A stretch of 64,000 nt of DNA, taken from positions 17,842,501 to 17,906,500 of the forward strand of contig NC_064442.1 of the NCBI RefSeq assembly GCF_023343835.1. The letters run 5' to 3'. Below are positions 47,801-61,905 of this stretch, in pieces. Numbering within the stretch: the stretch's first letter is position 1; each line of letters starts with the position of its first letter. The position numbers and the translations under genes are program-made. This DNA comes from Lagopus muta (Eukaryota; Chordata; Aves; Galliformes; Phasianidae). The notes beneath the pieces are model-generated. The model worked only from the letters and a program-made list of their open reading frames with translations. It did no database searches and was not told where the DNA came from.

Positions 47801-50800
47801 GTCGGTGCCAACTTTCTTTCCTTCTGAATAAGGGTGGCTGTCTGCAGACTGAGCATTTCTGTAGCCCGGTGGCCCGTTGCAAGCGCTGGCTATTTGGAAA
47901 TAGCCTTAGAAAAGAGGCAAGAACTGGGCATGTGTGGACTTCTGTGGTGTTCTCTTCCAGGTTTGCTCTCATAAAGAGAGATCTCAAGCGCTCAGCTGGC
48001 TTTACAGACACAGATTTCTAGCTAACAATAGATCAGCCTGAATCTGTTAGAACCTGTGTGGACAGGTGGAGGGAGGATTGTGATTTTTTTTTCCCTCTCA
48101 TTTATCTTCTATCTCACTGCTGCTGTGCCATTCAGAATGGGACTGGTGCTCTGTTTATTCTGGTGCAGATATTTGCCTGATGATCTCTCAATCTATTTCA
48201 CCTATGCATTGTTTCACCCCTTTGTGTAAGACCTGGCTGCGGTGATTTCAGCTGGGTTTCTGGCTAGTGTTGTGTTATGGGTAGCAAGAAAGAGATCAAT
48301 AATTCTTTTCTTTGTTAGAAAAAAGGTATGTCAGTTAATACAGTGTTTGTGTGGTGTGTTTTTAACTTGCTCTGACTTCCAGAGACATTTGCAGCCTGTA
48401 TTTGAAATTGAGCCACAGGAAAAAAATGGGATTTAACCCTCCTTCCTAGATACATGAGCCTGAGTGTGCACACAGCTGAGTTTTGCTTCAAATCCGAGCT
48501 AAGAAACCTTGTATGGACAAAAAGGGATCTGTTTTTCTTCCATTCCCCTCTTGCAAATGCGGTGAAATATAGAGGCTGGAGCTGCTCACTGGTGGCTGTA
48601 AACGTTTGGATCACACACACGAGATTTGTTTTACTCTGCCACAGGCAGGGCTTTGAGGAGAGGCTGCTAAAGCCCTCCCCAAGCCTTGGTGCTTCTCCCA
48701 CTATGCTTGCTGCAGCCTGGAGGTTCCTGCCTAGCTGCTCCAAGCAACCTGGGCTTGGTTGCTGGTTCCAACATGGATGTGTGTGGCAGGTGAGGGGCAC
48801 TGGGGCCTGCAAAGCATGCTGGCTGAGCCTTCCTGGTGCACAGGGCACCCAGCTGCTGCCACATTTTCTTGAAGAGCTGCTCTGAAATAGGAGTTTGTAG
48901 GGAAATGAGGGCGGCGCGGCGCTCAGTTGCTGCAGAAACTGCCTCAGAATCTGCAGGATCGTAATGGCTGACAAAAGCTTCCTCTTTCTGGGCTCTGGGT
49001 GGAGAAGGGTGGGCAGGACTCTGGTTTTAGGGGATCAGGCTGAAAGATAAACTTGGGACTGGTTTGTGGCTGTTTTTACTGCTGGTGTGGTGGGTGCTGA
49101 CAAGGACGTCGTTGTGCTTTGTTGCACTGCTCGCCCGTCTTGCGAGGGTCCTGAGAATTGTAGCGGATGGGCTTGGCTCCTAGCTTGCCTGCCCTGCTCA
49201 GGAAGACAAATGACTCTATGCATGCTAGATCTGCCCTTAGCAGATGTGGAACAGCAAAACAATATTGTCCAAGCTGCCCTTATACAACTGATGCACTGTG
49301 AGCTGATAGCGATGCTTTGGCCCAGTTCTGTAGCATTTAAGCAACGGTGTTTTGGTAGTGGATTGCAGCTTGCACGGCTCTGATTTCAGGCCAGTTTATG
49401 TGAAAGCCAGCGTGCACAAAGGAAGCAAAACTTAAAATAACAGCACATCCTTCTGCTGGGGTCAGCAAGGCAAGTGCTCTCGGACCTGACTGATGTTACT
49501 GAGGGCTGCGTTGAGGCTGGCAGCATTAATGATGCTGCTGAAGTATATTCACCTTGAGTAGGGTAAATATTGCAGATCAACTTGTTTGCATTCACCAGCG
49601 GAGCCTGCATACCAGGGAGTAAAAATTTAACTGCAGTATATGGGATCAGAGAGGGGGAGGGATGAGCGGGTAGGGGGCTGCCGTGGCTGCAGGGGGGGGC
49701 AAAATGTGAACCCATCTGCAGATAGTCCATTAATTCTGCCTTGCTTCGGTGTTTTTTTGTTGCTTTTTTTTTTGTATTTGAGATGTGTACGTTAAAGACA
49801 GCGGGCTTTTTCTTTTGTCGTTGACTAAAATGGTTGACATGGGCAGAAAAAACAAAGCACAGGAGTGCCTGTGCTCCTCACTTCGTTTTCCAAACGATTC
49901 CTGAATTGTTTTGTCAAGCTTGTGCTGAGGCTGAAGGCTAATGGCCGGTCAGTGTGTGCTGCTCCCAGCTGGACCTGCCCTGTTTGTGGTATGCTTAATG
50001 GCTGTTGCTTGCAGAGAAGTGAAAGTTGCTTCTGCTGCTGCTTCTAAGTGTGAATCGTTCTCCTAAAAGTCTCCATGTGTTGGAGAAGAGTGCATCTTGA
50101 AAGCATCAGGCTGAGACTGCCTGGAAGGTGTGAAAACAGCAGAGAAGTGGAAAGCAGCAGAGGGCTGAAGTCAGGCTCTATTCACTGTGGGACAGCCAAG
50201 TAAATAATTGTACAACAAGGCAGCAGACAAAAGAGCTGGCTCAGCTTATGACACAGGGGCGGTGGGAATCCCATCAGCACAAAACAACGAGGGAGTGGAG
50301 CTGCTTGTCGGGGAGTTGCAGCCCGGAAAGGCGAGCAGGGGGTGTGCTCAGCTCCCTCCTCATCCAGCTCCAAGCCTGCACAGATCCACCTCCAGCCCTC
50401 CTCCAAAGGACGTTGTTTGTCCCCGAAGAAAAATGAGCTTTTAATTCCACGGGTGCAAATGGTGGTTGTAGCAGATGGTGGGGTGGGGGTCCTCATCCTG
50501 CAGGCTCTCGCATTGCTTGGCAGTGGCTCTGGTTACCCTGGAGGCAGGACCAGCACCTCTGCCTCTATGCTGCTTGCTCCAACTCCTTTCTACCTGGGGC
50601 TGCGGCACTCGCACGGGTAATTTTGCAAGGCTGCTATTACAGCATGCACATCAGTACCCGCATTCCTTCGTGGAATGTAAAAACAAGGCCGAGGTTTTCA
50701 GGCATCAGCTGATATTTCATGCCTTCTTAAGGTGCAGCCAGGTAAGTAGCTGCAGAGCCAGGCGCTGGCTTTCTGAGCAGCACGTTTCTTGTCGGGTTGG

Positions 50801-53800
50801 CTGGCGTTCGGGTTTCAGAACTCACCGGTCACTCCTGAAAATCCTGACCTAAACTTTTACAGAGGTCAGGGTGTTTATTAAGATAAGTCAGCTTAAAATA
50901 ATTACTTGGCTTTTGCTCCAGGCTCTAGGAATGAGCGAGTGGCTGAGATTCCATAGCCTTAGCTATGCGCCTCAAGTGTTGCACGGATCGAGGTCTTGCT
51001 CAGGAGATACTCATTAATCCAGAGGGGGTGAAGGTGCAGGAAGAGAACAGTTGAATCTCAGACGGTGCCCATCTTGCCTCTTTGATCTGGGATATCCAGG
51101 GCTGGATTTCTCATTGACGTGGGTCACTCTGCTTTGCTATGGTGGAGCGGATGGAGTCCGCTTCAATAACAGACAACGTGAAACGTTTGGTTTCTCAGCT
51201 GTTAAAAGCCAAATGTGTTCTTCCAGAAGATGGGTTTTGAAATTGTGGATTGCTGTTTCTCCTGCCGTGTGTTTTATAGGTTGGTTCTGCTGGAGTCTTC
51301 ATCGCTGTGATAGTGGCTGCTGCTGTAGCTCACGGCGCGGCGTTGTTGCTGGAGCGCAGCGAGGCTGTGGTTAAAGGAGGTGTATCTGTCACACCAAATA
51401 GCGTAAGGGAGGGCAGAACCAAGGAGCCATTTGTGGTAACGACTGCAGGAGCCAGGTTTTCAGCCAGTGACTGAAGATTTAAGTGACTTCCAGTGCTGTC
51501 ACACAAAATGAGAGGTTCCTGTACGCTCCTGTACTCAGAATGAAAACGGAGCCATGGGCATAAATCAAGGAGGGAATGCATTTTCTATAGCCAGCCTTGA
51601 AAAGGACTCTCACGTGTCTGTTTGAAGTGCTGTAGAGAAACAGCTGCTGGGCTCGTCCTGAGCCTGGGCTGAAGATGCTGAGGTTGTGGGGCTTTGGGGC
51701 TGGTTTTGTGGAGAGGTGGGCTGTGTTTGGGGATGTTTCCTTTCTGTGTGGAAATCCAGGAGTCAGTTGCTGATCGTGCCAACTCAAGGGGAGAGACTTG
51801 AAAGAGGTGCAGAGTCTTGCTTAAATGGACAGGTAAGTGGGAAAGGGCACCTCATGCCCTCTCCATTCTTGGCAGCAGCAATGAACAGCCTGTGTGAGGC
51901 TTCAGGGCATTGCCCCAAATCTTCATCACACAGGATGGTTTCAAGGCATTCATCAGGGCTGCAGTGCACGGCAGCAGCTGTGCTGTATCTGGCAGCAGAG
52001 TAAGGAGCTCATTTCTATCCTATTTGGCTCATTTTAGGATCCATTCAGGCACTAAATTTATCTTTAGGAATAGCTGCAGCTTGTCTCTTTCAGTGCCAAT
52101 TTATAGATATCCTAGCTAGCACTGGAGCCAGTAGGTGGGATGAGTTCCAATGTGTTGTACTCCTGTTTTCTCACTTCAGGGCAAACCCGAGAATCTCTCG
52201 TGGCAGTGAGAATTTCTCTTCCCTTGGCCACGTAGCACTGAGCAGCTCTTCTTGCCACTTAGGTTTCAGTTAATTCCTCCCAGTGTTTGTGAATAGGAAT
52301 GGTTCACAAAGAGCCCGACTTTTCCTTTCGGATGAGGAAGTGAATTCCTGTTTGGCAAGGAATTGTGTGGTGCTATCAGCGCTGGGTTTTGGGAGCACAA
52401 AAGGAACTTTATAAAAAGGGCTGATTTGTTCACTCCATTCTTTCTTTGTCTTTCCCTGCTTTCCCATCCTCCCTGCCATTCCTGGAATCACTAACATGTT
52501 TTCCAAAGCAATCTCTTGAAGCTGTAGATACTGAATTGAGCTCTGTTATTAGCAGTGGGGAGGGCTTGTTCCAATTGCAGCCAGGCTTTACCAGGCAGCC
52601 CATGTCCACAGTAATTACGCCCTGGTTCTCCATGCTTGAGAACTTGCAGCTCAGGGCAGTAGTCCTGATCTTATCAGTGTTTTGTAGTACAACAGTTTTC
52701 TTTATAACAGCATCTGTTTCACTTCCTAAGGCTTAACTCTGCCCACAAAAGGAATTTCAGTGGATTCCCTGATAATCCTGAAATTGCTGCCCCTGTACCT
52801 TCTCATTGACTCCGTGCTTCCAGTTAACCCAGGGGGGAAGGGAGGGGGGCTTTCTTTTGCCCCACTACCTTTGGCCTAGCCCCTAAGTGGGTATTTCAGC
52901 AGGTCTCTGGCCTGAAAGCAGCGTTGGGACTGCAGGTCTGCAGCAAGGGAGGTGCAGAATGACTTTCTATTGCATTCCGGGAGGTTTTTTCCTCTTTCCA
53001 GCAGGTTCTCTCTGGTTTAATTAACCTCGGTAGGCTAGCTGAGCTGTTCTACAAGCCTTGATATTCCATTTTTATTGAGCGTGGTGGTCGGTGGTCCGTT
53101 TGAGAAGCAGCTGCCCTGCAGACTGGAGCTCAGGCTGCTGGCTTTCAAGGATTTTGTCCTGGAAAGAATGCAGTGGGCAAAGCAGGAGAGCGTTTGTTGC
53201 TCTCATTTCATCCGCTCTCGCTTTGGAGGAAGGGGTTAACCCTGCCTTTTGAATGTGGGATTGGAAAGCAAAATTGCTCCGGACATCTGAGCTTCCCTCT
53301 AATAAGATATTCCAGGTGGTTGGGGAGTAATCCTAAAATAGCTGCAGATATAATTGCTTCTGAAGGGAGGGCTGCAGCTTGACTGGGAGCGCTGCGTGGC
53401 CCCAAGCCGGCTCTGGGTACAGGGTGCTCAGTGAGGACAGCAAGCTCAGGGCACCAGGGCTGCTCCTGCCACCCTTTCCTGCAAGAAACTCAGGATCAAT
53501 CCTGCGTGCCGTGGCACAGCTGCGATGGAAGCGGCTGTTTGTCAAACATCAGCAAATTCCCTCGACGCAAAGCGGCGCAGGGAGAGGCAGGGCTGTCCCC
53601 AGAGAACGACCTGCCTCTGGGAGCAGTGTTTTTTCCTTCCTGCTACCATTGCTTGACTCATACAAAGGTCTTTTAATGACTTGTGAGGATATATTGATTT
53701 CTCGTGTTCCTGCTGCTCCTGCAGAGGAGGGCTGCTCACCGAAGGGCAACTTTGTTTTCCTAGGCAGAACAGAGCATGATACTAAAGCTTCTTCTGGGCT

Positions 53801-56800
53801 CTGTTGCTGCTGTGCAAAATGTATTTGATGCTGCATCCCTTCCCGTGGCTCTGGAGGGGCTGACACGCGTGGTTGTGCTCAAGTCTCTGTCCCAACCCCT
53901 GCTGATATTTGGGATCTTTGACTGTAACCTTGGTGCAGACCCAAAGCTTTCGGCGTGCAGAGTCCTCAAGATGCAAGCTGAGGCTTGGGAAAGAGTCTGT
54001 CGGTGCTTAGGCCGCTTTCTGAATAAATAGGGCTTTATTCCCTGGCTGCTGAGCTGACATTTTGTGCTGGCCCAATGCTTGGCTGCTCTGCCACCTCCTG
54101 CTGAAACCTGTCCTCACGTCCCCAGCCACCGCGTGGGGGGCTTGGCAGCCAGGAGCCATGTGTGGAGAGGAGCAGAAGCATTTCTGGCCTGTAACAAAAG
54201 CAGCACAACACCAGGGAAAGTGTTTTTTTAACCTGTTTAACCCAGTGACAGCAGGGCTTCGCAGTGCTTCAGGTGGAGGAATTGGAGATATTTGTCCAAG
54301 GCTGCTGGAGAGGATGGGTGGGAAGGCAGCCGAGTTGTTTCCACGCTGATTGATACCAGGCTGGGTGAGAAGCACCCTCCTTATCTCTCCTGATGGCTTA
54401 ACATGGGGCAGCAACCTGCCTTCAAGCTGTCACAAGAGGAAGTGCTAATGCTGTCCTCCGTGTCTCACCTCACTTCACTCTGTGTCATGCCAGGTGACAT
54501 CCATCTCAAGCAATTTTCTGGGCATATGGCAGAACGTGCATGGCTTTGGCTGGCTTTAAGCTCCTTTCACTAGTTAGCTTGTGCTGAGCATTAGTCAGTG
54601 CTCTCAAGCCCCTCACGGTGTGGGTGCAGAAGCTAGGGGGCATTTTGTGTATCAGCACATCACCTCGTGGCTCATTCTAATTACCTGTTCTCCAAAGCAA
54701 ACAAGCAAAATAGCTCCTCAAGTCTTGTCCTGCAGACAGTTCTGAAATCCTGCCAATCTCAAACCCACTGGTGGCAGGGAATTGTCTCCTTTAAGCTCCT
54801 TTCCCTTCTCTGTCCCCATCCTAAATGTAGTGGAATAAGCTGTCAGCATGAGCTGAGGGCCCAGTGCAAACAAGAGTTTGGCTTCTTGGAGCACCCTGTT
54901 TAGGGTTTAACACTACAGGTGTGTTTGCCCTCTGAACGTGTGCCCACACCTGAGAAGAAAGCATCAGCCATCTAAAACCATTTTGTCTTAGACTCCGTGA
55001 AGCTGGGGATGCGCAGTGACTGCTGCCTGCTGAAGAAGCTGGCTCGTCTCTTCTTCTGTTACCGTGGGTTTGTTGGTCTGTGTTGAGGCAGTGGGGTTTC
55101 AGGAGCAGCTGGGTATCACCATAATTAGCAACAAAACCTGATGGTTTTAATCTTTGCTAGCAAGGGGCACCCAGATGAATCCTCCCAGGAACAAAACCGG
55201 TCCTCAGATCTCTTCCTAGAGAGGGCTGGGAATTGATCTGCTGTAATAAACAGCTGACATAACAGAAGTGGCAATAATCCCCCATTAAATATCTTTCAGT
55301 TGATGGGACTCGCTGGATAATTGACTTTCCAGCAGGAATTACTGGCTCAAACTAAATCAGCAGGCATTAGGGCAGCTCACTGCAGTGTTTTCTGAAGGGG
55401 GAGATGTGGCTTTGCCTGGCCTTGACAAGAGCTATTCATCTTTCTAATTCGATGGACGTGTCACAGCCAGATGACTCCCAGCATTTCAGATATTGGGCCT
55501 CCCGTGCCATTTACCTGCTTTTTTGTGCTGGAACCTCTGGCTTGTTCCACTTCAGGATGTGTATCAGGACAGAGGACAGGCTAAGCCACTCTGCTGGGTG
55601 GAATTGGCCATGCTCTTCCCTGGAGGGGCTTTGGTGCACATGCTGTATGAAGTTTATTGTTTAAAGCTGCTTGTCCAGCTTTCAGGATCATTCTTACGTT
55701 CTCAGTCCTGCCGTATCGCCTGAGCCTTCCTCTGCTGGTCTCCTGCCCTGGCTGTGCTTTCAGGGTGATGATGAATTACCAGGCAGAACAAGCCTAACTA
55801 GAGTAATCCTTGTAATGCCTAAGAAGAATGAAGCTTCACCCAGCAAAGCTGGATCGCCGTTTTGTGTGAAAAGTCCAAATTCAGTGGCCTCCAGAAGTAA
55901 GGGTGTGGGATGGGAAGAAGCCTTCCCACTGTTTTATTTCCCTGCTTCTCTTTGGCACGCTCAGCTTTTTGCTTTGTAGGCAAGCAAGTGGAGGCCAGAA
56001 GGGCATCTCTGAGCATGACAGGGGGCAGTTCTGTGACACCTGGCTGATAGAAAGGCAGGAGAGCCCTGTGTGAGCAGGGATAGCTGGCTAACACACTGCT
56101 GGTCTTTCACCAGAGGCTTTTAGGGTGTGAACAGGGTAAAAAGATGGATGTGGAGAGCCAAAGCAGTGCCTCTGTTTGGAGTTTGTTCAGCCTCCCCGTG
56201 GCAAAGCACCTGCCACTTTCCATGTCTCAGCCTTTACCTGCCTTCATGTAGGCTCATGCCCATAAATGCACATTTGAAGGCTCTCTGGTTGTCCACAGTG
56301 CCTTTCCCGAGCTGCCCTTTCAGCCTTTCGTTCCTTTCTCCCCCCAGAACGGCAATGTGACCTGGAGTGATGAAGGTGATGGATGTCGAGGAAGAGAAAT
56401 TTCACGAGACTTTGCCAAGGTCAGTGTGATGGTGGGCATCTGGGGGAGGGACGGGGGGAATTCCTTCCCTGACCTGTGGCTACCAGCCCTCCCTGTTGCT
56501 CAGAAAGCCTGCAGAGCTGGGCTGGTTTGCCTCTGGTCACTGGAATGTAGTTTGAGTTCAGCCTTTATAACTGCACTCCTAAAACTTCCAGTCTCAGTCA
56601 ATGCTTTCTCTGGCTGGGGGAAGAGTGTTTTGTTTCTGGAGCCTGATTAGCACTGTGGTAATAGATCTGAATGTGGCAGCAATGTGTCACATCAGCTCGA
56701 GGAATTCATTTTGAACTGAGCTGGCTTTCTGAAAGGGTGCAGCTAATTGCTCTGCAAATACAGCAGTGTGTTTTCTTCCCAGAGCTCAGCTGTGAGAAAG

Positions 56801-57552
56801 CACAGTGCTTCTCAGGAAATGAACCCACGAAGCCCCTTTTTTGGGCTAGATGAGTACTGAGTAGCTAGCAGCACTTACAGAGAAACTGAAATACGTTTTT
56901 CCCCAGTGAATCTTTGCTCTTCTGTTGATCTGCTCCACAAAAGTAGCTACAACCAGCAAAAAAAAAAAAGTGCATGAAGTTATGCAAAATCTTCCATGCA
57001 AGCAAGAAGGAATTAAATGGTGTTTTTGTCTACGGCGTTGTCCTCTGTCTTGTGTGATATCCTCTCAGCAACACTGACCACAGCTTGTCACCCTGTGGCC
57101 TCAGAGGCCACGTGAGAGAGCAGTAGGTTTTCTGTGCAGAGATGATGCTTGTAGCTGCCCCTTCTGAAAAAGCAGCAGGTAATGCCAGCCTGCAGTGCCT
57201 CTCACGTGGAATAAGCTTCCTGAGGAGCTGAGGGAAGTGCTTGGGTTTCAAAGCCTTGGGTAAAATTATTTCTGCAGCAAAGTGGTGCCAGGCTGATTCT
57301 TCATACTGAGGCTTTCTGGTTTATTTCAGAGGAGCTTTTCCTGCCAGGAAAGTTCCAGGAAAGCTTTCTTCTTCCTTGCCTCTGGTTGCCCCACAACAAA
57401 CACCAGATGACCCGTTGGATGTTGTTGCTTTATCTGTCTCCTTGTGGATTGTGCCTCCATCTTTATTTCCCCCCAACAGCTTTATGAACTGGACAGTGAC
57501 CCTGAACGGAAAGAGTTCCTGGATGACCTCTTCATCTTCATGCAGAAGAGGG
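47222..57552 (+). CDS. ARID3B: ARID3B, first three coding exons (partial)
   Basis: AT-rich interaction domain 3B, a nuclear DNA-binding regulator of the Bright/Dril family. Coding exons: 47222-47800, 56348-56419, 57480-57552, giving 241 codons plus one base. Order: Gln/Lys-rich N-terminus (QKQQQKQQAPLQMD), MREAQLLYTQQL, an acidic tract of Glu/Asp (about 90-115), the conserved WRLDEQLKQ, then GREISRDFAK|LYELDSDPERKEFLDDL and FMQKRG, the first helices of the ARID domain. Human has the same exon joins (KQ|NG, FAK|LYEL, KRG|TP). The rest of the ARID and the REKLES region are not in the window; I looked for the NRIPIMAKQ exon up to 64000 without finding it. The start is chosen because it aligns with the human N-terminus; the frame is also open upstream without an AUG. 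Confidence 0.95.
47801..56347 (+). other. ARID3B: ARID3B intron 2 (8.5 kb)
   Basis: No exon, RNA gene or clear transposon recognised in it. Poly-T and poly-G stretches occur near 49.7 kb. Composition is unremarkable, with many TTTGTG-rich intronic stretches. Confidence 0.45.
56348..56419 (+). CDS. ARID3B: ARID3B exon 3
   Basis: 72 bp, phase 0 at both ends, acceptor TCTCCCCCCAG, donor CCAAG|GTCAGT. Encodes NGNVTWSDEGDGCRGREISR then DFAK, against human NGGLAWSDDADGGRGREISR. Confidence 0.95.
57480..57552 (+). CDS. ARID3B: ARID3B exon 4 (start of ARID domain)
   Basis: 73 bp, acceptor CCCCAACAG, donor AGGG|GTGAGT, ends in phase 1. Encodes LYELDSDPERKEFLDDLFIF then MQKR, the ARID helix 1 region. 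Ser replaces Gly in the human LDGDPER. Confidence 0.95.
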
Positions 57553-60224
57553 GTGAGTGAGCTTTGGGGTGAACTCAATACGGTAAAACAGGGATTACTG
57601 CTGCAGTTTGGATTCTTGCCTCCTGCATTTGACAGAGAGCAAATCCAGCCCTTGAACCCTCAGATCAGATGGAAGGACGGGGGTAAGCCTTGAGATATTT
57701 ACTTTGGAAGATGGTGAGCTCAGTAGGAAAGAATTCATCTGCCCTTTGATTTAATTTCACAGATGCTGTTTCTCTTCCATCACTGCTACCTAATACCAAA
57801 GTGCCCCCAAAAGCCCGATTCGACAAGGGCTGAGTAGCACTGAGAGTTCTCTGATCTCCCCTTCAGAATAAGGGGCAGCACAGAATCGGGTGGCATTGTC
57901 ACACATCTTCTCATGTTCTGCTTCAGGGTGTGGAAGCCGAGAGTGAAGGCGTTCACACCCCATATAGAGCTCACAATCTGAGGCCTGGGAAGAAGAAAAA
58001 AGAGAAAGACAAAGCCAGGTTTTCCTTTAGCTTCACGACGTGTCAGTTTTCCATGTAGTAAAGCTGCGTAACTGAGTGCAGGAGCAAACTGTTCAAAGAA
58101 GTTCTCACATTCCTTCTGATGGTGTCAGCACCTTGCATCTCTCCTAGTCCCAGGATGGCAGTGCATGTGTGAAACAGCTCAGCTGAGCTGTCTTAAGTCT
58201 TCCTACCTTCTAGATAACAAAGTTTGGTTCCCTCATTACAAAGTATTCTTAATGGGAACACATAAAAGTATGCTGCTGTATAAAACAAAGAGCCCATGGG
58301 GAAACACTCATCACCTGTGTCTGAATTCCTGGTAAATCCTTTACAGCGCTGTTTCCTTTACCTTTCCATATGTGCCAAGGCAATCAAACTCATCCAACCA
58401 GGATTTCTCCTGACACAAATTGTGACAGGGTCCGTTTTCCTGTCTCCAAAATGTTTCTGAGTTTGGGAGGTAAGTGTGAAGAGCGGGCAAAATGATTGTC
58501 TGATCACTGGCCTGGAGTCTTATTTCCAGTTGGCCTTCTGAAGCCTGCATCTTTGGTTGCATCCCCTTCTATGGGTGGCTGGAGCACAAGCAGAAGGGCT
58601 GTCCCAAGGGGAAATCCAGGCAAGTGCTCTTCATACCCACCTCTCCTGGCACAGCTGGAGCTGACAGCTGACCTTTCTGAATTTCCTTGTTCCAAAAAGC
58701 TCACAGAGCTTTTGTTTCTGAGTCATTCGAAGTTTGGAGTTGAGTTTTGGGGATGTTTTTGGCTTTCATGGGCACAGCCATTACCTGGCTTAATTAGCTT
58801 GCAAATGTGAACCTGAGCTCACGTATTAATGTAAAGGCTGGGATGGCTGACACACAAGACAATCTGAAGGGTATGACTGGCAGCAATAGAAACCACCAGA
58901 TGCCCAGAGAGAAATCTGCTTAATACTTTAGTATCTCCTTCCTATTACCTTTCAATTATTTATAATTGACACCTTCCCACTGCAGGGGCTGAGCCTGTCA
59001 CCAGCTGGCTGCTGGAGGAGTTGAGCTTTTAATCATCTGGGCATTTCCTAGTGTATTTGTTTTCTGGAAGCTCCCTTGTTTTCTCTCTTATGAAGAGAGC
59101 TGGAAATGAAACATAAGAGCCCCACCACCCGTGGGGGAGAGGCAGAGTGAGCTGCCAGCTTTCTGCCAGGGGATGTGGAAATATTGCAGGGAGTGAGCCT
59201 GCATTCTGCTGCACTCAGAAATCCGGAGGCTTCTACAGCAAAGTTACCCCAAGGTGCTGTTCAGACTTTAATTTCTCTTGCCCTCCCTTTACGTGCCAAG
59301 CAAGCATCCTAAAACAAACCAGGCTGAACAGCTGCCTTGTTCTGAGAGTCCTCCAAAGTGGGTAATGCTGAGGCCTCATTGCACCCGAGAGAAAAGTGCT
59401 GTGTTTCTTAGCTCCTATGTGTGAAGAGCTGCTTTATTTGCACCTTGTGTCTGAAAGCAGCTCTGCTAATAAACACTGCTGGTGTAAAGATAGGGATTCT
59501 GTCATCCTCCAGAGGAGTGCCCCTTGTTTGGGGCTGATGGAAAAGGCCCCAAGGATTGCTAGCTGGTGCTGAACTGGAAGATAAATGGTAGATTTCAGGA
59601 GCTCCCGAGTAGCTGGAGGGATGAAAAGGTTTGGTTGTTGGTGCTGCTCTTTGGAATGTACCTAGAAAAAGCGAAGCCATGAAACAGGCTTAATGCAGAT
59701 CAAATGTGCAGGTCTCATCTGCCTCTGAGCACAGCAGGTTGTCGCTGAATGACCACAGCTGCAAGTGATAAAATGGCCCTTCGGCAGCAATAATGATGGA
59801 AGAGGGAGATGAGAGGGGAGCTGTAACTCATCCTTTGTTGCTGTTGTGTGCCTTGTGTGTGCTGAGGTGCATGGGCCTCACCCTGCGTGGGACTGAAGGG
59901 GCAGAGGGGGTGAGGAGGTGCAGCTTTGTGGGATGAGGGGCTGCATCAGTGCCTCCACGTGCCTCTTCCTCAGCTCTTCTGCAGCCTCGCACTGAAGGCC
60001 AGCTGTCCTCAGGAGTGGATAAGCAACTTCAGCAGTGGCTTCCCTCCCCCGTGGCTGCTCGCTTTACGACGTTTCTGTGTTGTAAATGAATCTGGAATGA
60101 ATTGGTAAAGAGGGTTTTCAAGTTCTGACTCTGGAACGTGAGTACACAGCACCCCTCACAGTAATTCAGGGTAATCTTGTGTTCCCCAGCCTTCTCTGCT
60201 TAAGGTTGCTGGAAATAATGTGGC

Positions 60225-60350
60225 TCTCCAGGCTGGATGTGGCTCTGGGCAGCCTGGTCTGCTGGTTGGCAGCCCTGCACACAGCTGGGGGTTGGAACTA
60301 CATGAGCATTGTGCTCCTTTTCAACCCAGGCCGTTCTGTGATTCTACGAT
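60225..60350 (+). mobile_element. CR1 LINE fragment (3' end)
   Basis: CTCCAGGCTGGATGTGGCTC, GGGCAGCCTGGTCTGCTGG, GGGGGTTGGAACTACATGAG and TTCTGTGATTCTACGAT: the CR1 sense-strand terminus. 5'-truncated. Confidence 0.87.
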
Positions 60351-61700
60351 ACTGAAATGCAATGTGATATGAAACACGTTGTGAGTCTGTGTTTCCAGTG
60401 CAAAATCAGCTTTTCTCACTTTGGGTGTGGGTGTCCTGGCACATAAAGCATTCTTTTCCATTTCAGAGCCCTCTGAAAGCACAGCTGGGCTTTGTGCAGT
60501 AGGGGGTTGGGTAACGTGTGCTCCAAACAGCCAGGTGGGCTGATGTGCTCAGGTCTGGCTGGAGTGAAAGGTGGAAAAGCAGTTTGAAGGCTTTTCTTAC
60601 CCAGTGAACGTGCCCCAGAGCTAATTTTTGGCTCTTCTCTGTCTTTGTGATAAAAGGTAAGATGAGGAGCAGAAAAACATAGATGTCAACCCTGTGATAC
60701 GTAGCAGGCTGCACTCTGTCCCCAGCTATTGAAGGGCTGCCAGTGGCAGGAGTCCTGCAGCAGTCACGTATAGCTGAGCTGATCAGGAGGCAAGAGAGCA
60801 GTGGGGCTTCATCCCCAGGACCATCGATGAGTGCTGCTCATGCAAGAAACTCCAGTCGAGGAAAGGTCTGGGGAGTTAGGGAAGGCTGCCTTCCAAGGGA
60901 AGCTGTTTTGTTCATTTTTAAGCAGTGCCTTTGTGAGGAGCTCGTAAAACGTCTCCGATTGTACAGCTTGACCAGTTTTGTTCAAGGTTCCTGCATGACC
61001 TTGGTTTTCCCGGATGGCTTGGCCATTCTGTTGGGTGTTTTTTTTTATGTGGATATACATAGAAGGGGCTTTGTAAGTCCGACCGTGTGTTTTTAATGTT
61101 TTCCTGCTGTTGTATGCTGTCTGCACATTTGAGATGTGGAAATACAACAAATCCAGCCTATTGACAAAAGCATTTACTGATGGATTCTTTTATCTCTCGG
61201 CCAAGTGGAGTTTATGAAATGTTTGCCCAGGGAATACTCCTCGCTCCACTGGTTCAATTCTGCAGGCTGCTGCTTTTCATCCTCATTTTTTGAATCCGAA
61301 TTAAGCAATGTAGTTCTGTAAATGAGACCTCAATAGACATCAATGCTCGGCGGCCTTTGTTCATGCTACCTGCTTAATGCTGAGCCACTGCAAACGCTTC
61401 CCTAAATAGCAGCTGATGCTCTGCAGTGGAAAATTCTCACTCGATGCACTGCACCAAACCCAGTGCAGCATCTTCTGCCTGAGCCATTCTTCTGCCCTGC
61501 TGTTCTGAAGGCTCCAAATCAACCAGGCAAGATTCTTCTTCGACTTATGCGGGGCTAAATCTGTGCTGTACATTGTTTAAAGGACCTTTTCTTCCTTGAG
61601 TTCTAGAGGGAACTGGTGTAAATCCTTCTGCAGCAGGTGGAAGACCTTTGCAAGGAATGCCTTGCTCACCAGCCTTAGGTGCCAGGTAACTAAAATCCTG

Positions 61701-61905
61701 CATAGAATCACCAAGGTTGGAAAAGGCTGCAAGATCGTGCAGTCCAACCATCCACCTACCACCAGTATTTGCTCACTGAACCTCAGTACAGCATCTAAAT
61801 GTTTCTTGAGCACCTCCAGAGATGGTGATTCCAGCACCTGCCTGGGCAGCCCTTTCTAGTGCCTGCCCACTCTTTTGGAGGATTGTTTCCTAATCCCAAC
61901 CTGAG
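61701..61905 (-). mobile_element. CR1 LINE fragment (3' end)
   Basis: Reverse-oriented: CATAGAATCACCAAGGTTGG, AAGATCGTGCAGTCCAACC, CACCTCCAGAGATGGTGATT and CCTGCCTGGGCAGCCC. No coding capacity. Fairly close to the CR1 consensus as I remember it, so probably among the younger copies here. Confidence 0.88.
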